Assembly (NCBI GenBank): GCA_020847975.1
Contig: JADLBD010000144.1
Coordinates: forward strand, 62,001 to 126,000
Direction: 5' to 3'
Length of the DNA stretch: 64,000 nt
Source: Bryobacterales bacterium
GTDB lineage: Bacteria > Acidobacteriota > Terriglobia > Bryobacterales > Bryobacteraceae
The position numbers were made by a program, and so were the translations under genes. Shown here in pieces: positions 60,849 through 64,000 of this stretch (within the stretch, counting starts at the first letter, position 1; every line of letters begins with the position of its first letter). Below the pieces are notes generated by a model that saw nothing but the letters and a program-made list of their open reading frames with translations, was not told the DNA's origin and did not search any database.

Positions 60849-61650
60849 CGTCATTCACCCCGATGCGCGTCGCGAAACTCGCGAACCGCTCCGGATATTC
60901 CGGCTCATCGGCCCACTCCCAGGCGTCGCCCAAGTCCGAGTTGTAGGAAATGGCCACCATGATACGGTGATGATCGTCGTAGATGGCGCGCCAGTGCGCT
61001 CCCTTGCCGCCGTTCTTGTAGCCCAGCCGCAAATGCGCCGCCCCCGGCACTTGCTCCTTCTCCTCGAGGTCGTAGACGATGTGGAACACCGGATCGCTAT
61101 CGTCTATCTCGACAATTGGCCGGTCCGGAAATACCTGCCGCATGCGTTCGGCGAACACTTCCCATTCGAAACTCCCGTGAAAATCATCGGCCATGAAAAA
61201 TCCGCCGCGGAGAAGATAATCCCGAAGGATTTTCGCCTGCGCATCCGTCAATCCCCACTCGCCCACCTGAACCGCATAGAGAAACGGATAGTAGTAAGGC
61301 TCCTCGCCGTCCTCGAGGTTCACCGGTTGTTCCACCGGCCGCACATCGATCCGCGTGAGACGTTCGAGAGCCATGGAAAAGAAGCGGTCCGCGCGCGGGT
61401 AATCCTGTGTCCACAGCGAGAGGCCCTTGTGCCAGTCGCCGTCGAACCGGCCGCGATACCCGTCATTGGCCCCGGGCGGGAACATCAGCCGTGCAAACGT
61501 CCACTCCGCTTTCTCCCGCCAGTTCGGCGGCATGGGCAGACCGTAATACTCCACGCCGGGAAATTGCACAAAGGGCCGCTGGAAGGAATAGAGCGTCCCG
61601 AGCAGAGCAAGCACGCCGGCAGACAGCAGCAATGGCTTGCGGAAATTCAT
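60826..61650 (-). CDS. DUF4159-family exported protein
   Basis: A 274-residue protein with an N-terminal signal or anchor (LLLSAGVLALLGTLYSF). DUF4159 markers: FARLMFPPG, YPRADRFFSMALERLTRIDV, LYAVQVGEWGLTDAQAKILR, YLLRGGFFMADDFHG. The fold resembles a glutamine-amidotransferase-like domain without a clear catalytic Cys. Often found beside MoxR/VWA genes, which are absent here. Function unknown. Its end overlaps the kinase gene by 23 bases. Confidence 0.8.
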   Translation of the reverse strand: MNFRKPLLLSAGVLALLGTLYSFQRPFVQFPGVEYYGLPMPPNWREKAEWTFARLMFPPGANDGYRGRFDGDWHKGLSLWTQDYPRADRFFSMALERLTRIDVRPVEQPVNLEDGEEPYYYPFLYAVQVGEWGLTDAQAKILRDYLLRGGFFMADDFHGSFEWEVFAERMRQVFPDRPIVEIDDSDPVFHIVYDLEEKEQVPGAAHLRLGYKNGGKGAHWRAIYDDHHRIMVAISYNSDLGDAWEWADEPEYPERFASFATRIGVNDVIYAMTH

Positions 61651-61824
61651 GCGCCCCTCTGCATCGAGGATAGCACCGCGTTCGGCGAAGACAATTTAGG
61701 ATAAGCGCATACAGAAAAGCCAGTATTTCGGAAAAAGAGAAGTTGAAATAGAATTTGGCCCAGCTTGTGAGGTGATGAGATTGACGCGTCGAGCGTTAAT
61801 CGACAATCAATGGAGGGGATCCTG

Positions 61825-64000
61825 ATGTCCATTTCCAGGTCTTTTGTCTCTACCTGCGCCGCTCTTCTTCTCTCCCTGGCGCCTGCCGCCTGGTCCCAAA
61901 CCGCTCAGGGCACGATCACCGGCACCGTCACCGATGCCACCGGCGCCGCTATCCCAGGCGTCGCCATCCGCATTACCAACGTCGAGACAGAGGTTTCCTC
62001 CGCCACCTCCACCAACTCGGAAGGCATCTACCGTGCTCCCTACCTGAACCCCGGCATGTACCGCGTCAACTTCGAAGGGCAGGGCTTCAAGAAACTGACG
62101 CGGTCGAATATTCAGGTGCGGTCCTCCGAAATTATCCGCGTCGACACGGTTCTCGAAGTAGGCAGCCTTGTCGAATCCATCGAGGTCTCAGCTTCGGCGT
62201 CACTCCTCGAGACCGAGACCTCCTCCACCGGGCATCTGGTGACAGGTTCGCAACTCACCAAACTGCCCACTCCGCAAATGAAGATCGAGAGCATGCTCTG
62301 GTACGTGCCCGGCGTAACTTCACAAGCCGGATTCGGCCATGCCGCCGGAGGCCGCTCCCGCTCCTTCAACATGGCGAATGACGGGGTTTCCGCCACCACC
62401 CCCGGCAACGGTGTATTGGGCACGGGCCGCAATGTGAATCCCGGCGAATACAACATCGAAGAGATCAAAGTCCTCACCACCAGCCTGCCCGCCGAATACG
62501 GGCATTCCGGCGGCGGTCTGATGAACATCACCTTCAAAAGCGGCGCCAACCAGTTGCACTTCATGGCCGAAGAGCGCTACATGGCGCGCCAGATGATTCA
62601 CCGCAACTGGCAGGATGCCAACAAGCCGAACAACGTGTTCGGGTTCCACCTCATGTCGGGGAACATCAGCGGTCCGGTGGTTCTGCCGAAGATCTACAAC
62701 GGCCGGAACCGCACGTTTTTCCTGGTCGGCTTCCAGCGTCACCACGAGAAATCCTCGGAAAACGCCGACACGGACGTTCCCAGCCCCGCGATGCTGAACG
62801 GCGATTTCAGCCTCGGAGGAATCGGCGATCCCATCTATGACCCAGCCACTCTCGTCCGCCTCCCGGACGGATCCTACTCGCGGGCTCAATTCCCCGGCAA
62901 CCAGATTCCAAAAAGCCGCTTTGATCCGGTGTTCAACAAGTTCCTGGCCTTCAATCCCTATCAGCCCGAGAACAACCGCAACAACCAGGCATTCATCAAC
63001 CGCACCGGCCCGCACGCCAACCGCAGCGCCGACACTGTCTACCGCTCCTACCGCACCAACATGGATTTCAAGGTGGACCATTCCTTCTCCGATAACCACA
63101 AATTCTTCGGCCGCTTCTCCGATTTCCGCAACCGGTCCTTCAACGGGCGCTGGCAGACGAACGTCGCTAATCCCATCTTCGACTACAACCACACGCCCAT
63201 CCCGCTGGACCTCACCCAATTCGTGCTTTCCGACACCCTCACTATCGGCCCCAGCATGGTGAATGAAATCCGCCTCGGCGGAACGCGGCGCAAAAACACG
63301 CGCGTACCGGAAAGCCTCAACCAGGATTGGGCTGGAAAACTCGGCATCCCCAACGTGAGTCCGCGCACCATGCCGAGTTTCCGCACTTCCTCGGGCGGCA
63401 CTCTCATCTTCACCTTCCCCGGCGGCCAATCCACCGATGTCAATGAGGGCATCAGCCTCCAGGACAACTTCACCAGGATCCACGGGCGTCACACCTTCAA
63501 GACAGGCTACGAACTGCTGCGCACCAGGATGAATTCGCACGTCGCGGCCACCCCCTCCGGACTGTACAACTTTGGCGGCACGGAGTTCCCCTTCCGGCCA
63601 AACACCGGAAATTCGTTTGCCTCGTTCATGCTGGGAGCGGTGGTCCAGGCTCAGTTCACCAACGATCAGGCCACCTGGCTGCCCAGATGGTGGAGCCATG
63701 CCGCTTATTTCCAGGACGATTGGAAGGCCACCTCCAAACTCACCTTCAACCTCGGCCTGCGCTGGCAGTATGAATCGCCCTACAATACCAAGTACGGGCA
63801 GCAGAGCCAGTTCAGCCCCACCGCCATCGATCCGCTTACCGGCAGGACAGGAGCCCTGCTCCATCCCACGGGTCCCCTCGCCGGCAAGGACTTGAACAAC
63901 TTCCAGCCTCGCGTCGGCTTGGCTTACAACTTTCGCAGGAACTGGGTCTTCCGTGGCGGATTCGGCCTCAATACGCTCGATCTCTGGACCAACGGCTTAC
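61825..64000 (+). CDS. Oar-like TonB-dependent receptor (3' end outside the window)
   Basis: An open frame of 725 codons running off the right edge. ATG 61825 follows GGAGGGG at a 6-base spacing. Signal peptide (LLLSLAPAAWSQ), carboxypeptidase-regulatory-like domain at about 28-110 (GTVTDATGAAIPGVAIRIT), plug with EIKVLTTSLPAEYGHSGGG, then barrel strands. Same class as 53031-56294 but clearly a separate paralogue. The 174-base gap before it holds an ATTGA/TCAAT inverted repeat at 61789-61811 and no convincing promoter. Confidence 0.88.
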   Translation, partial: MSISRSFVSTCAALLLSLAPAAWSQTAQGTITGTVTDATGAAIPGVAIRITNVETEVSSATSTNSEGIYRAPYLNPGMYRVNFEGQGFKKLTRSNIQVRSSEIIRVDTVLEVGSLVESIEVSASASLLETETSSTGHLVTGSQLTKLPTPQMKIESMLWYVPGVTSQAGFGHAAGGRSRSFNMANDGVSATTPGNGVLGTGRNVNPGEYNIEEIKVLTTSLPAEYGHSGGGLMNITFKSGANQLHFMAEERYMARQMIHRNWQDANKPNNVFGFHLMSGNISGPVVLPKIYNGRNRTFFLVGFQRHHEKSSENADTDVPSPAMLNGDFSLGGIGDPIYDPATLVRLPDGSYSRAQFPGNQIPKSRFDPVFNKFLAFNPYQPENNRNNQAFINRTGPHANRSADTVYRSYRTNMDFKVDHSFSDNHKFFGRFSDFRNRSFNGRWQTNVANPIFDYNHTPIPLDLTQFVLSDTLTIGPSMVNEIRLGGTRRKNTRVPESLNQDWAGKLGIPNVSPRTMPSFRTSSGGTLIFTFPGGQSTDVNEGISLQDNFTRIHGRHTFKTGYELLRTRMNSHVAATPSGLYNFGGTEFPFRPNTGNSFASFMLGAVVQAQFTNDQATWLPRWWSHAAYFQDDWKATSKLTFNLGLRWQYESPYNTKYGQQSQFSPTAIDPLTGRTGALLHPTGPLAGKDLNNFQPRVGLAYNFRRNWVFRGGFGLNTLDLWTNGL

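Noticed and set aside
61742-61770. TTGAAA as a -35 for the second Oar-like receptor
   Set aside because: No acceptable -10 at a 16-18 base spacing.

Overview
The window looks like a piece of chromosome from a GC-rich, soil-type Acidobacteriota, most likely of the Solibacter/Bryobacter group. This is inferred from gene content, not from a marker gene. The signs are two very large Oar-like outer-membrane receptors with an N-terminal carboxypeptidase-regulatory domain, many proteins with twin-arginine-like signals (sulfatases, DUF1080, PIG-L, DUF362, esterase), a Ser/Thr kinase fused to a long repeat-rich region, an HDOD-GAF protein, and heptose-type envelope sugar genes. No rRNA, tRNA, CRISPR array or prophage was seen. 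Every gap between genes is shorter than 300 bases.

Layout. 1-9.1 kb (plus strand): a small antitoxin-like ORF, a TPR lipoprotein with a CPBP/CAAX-type membrane protease, then a tightly coupled five-gene sugar-phosphate operon (HAD phosphatase, deoxyhypusine-synthase-like protein, PfkB kinase, ROK kinase, GmhA-type isomerase) and an HDOD-GAF regulator. 9.1-15.2 kb: a histone-deacetylase-like enzyme overlapping a DUF1080 gene, a 15-residue-repeat coiled-coil protein, a DMT exporter, an RHH/PIN toxin-antitoxin pair, a sulfatase and a phytanoyl-CoA-dioxygenase-like enzyme. 15.2-18.2 kb: a heptosyltransferase operon with a small, apparently degenerate HldC-like nucleotidyltransferase between two GT9 genes, ending in an ICMT-like methyltransferase. 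18.2-29.7 kb (minus strand): M1 peptidase, ilvD, a HigBA-type toxin-antitoxin pair, and a run of exported proteins (PIG-L, DUF1080, beta-propeller/PHP fusion, propeller protein, lipoprotein).

29.7-36 kb: an atypical sulfatase-family enzyme with Thr at the nucleophile position, an SH3 lipoprotein, an amidase with a peptidoglycan-binding domain, and two DUF362 proteins. 36-41 kb: one 1,695-residue protein combining two alpha/beta-hydrolase-like domains, a CHAT (caspase-like) protease domain and a helical-repeat C-terminus; this is the most unusual gene of the window. 41-50.6 kb: a 2-hydroxyacid dehydrogenase, a DUF5009-like membrane protein, a quinol nitric oxide reductase, and a catabolic-looking operon (M81 peptidase, enolase-superfamily enzyme, MFS transporter, esterase). 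50.6-64 kb: a REP hairpin with its RAYT transposase, GNAT, an exported DegT-type aminotransferase, two Oar-like receptors (the second cut by the window end), a GH123/DUF4091-like protein, a Ser/Thr kinase and a DUF4159 protein.

Themes. Envelope glycan synthesis (heptose-like sugar genes, GT9 pair), uptake and breakdown of polymers or sugars (receptors, sulfatases, DUF1080, DUF4091, MFS/enolase), and small toxin or conflict modules (two TA pairs, RAYT/REP, CHAT protein). Convergent neighbours repeatedly overlap at their 3' ends, and intrinsic terminators are not apparent.
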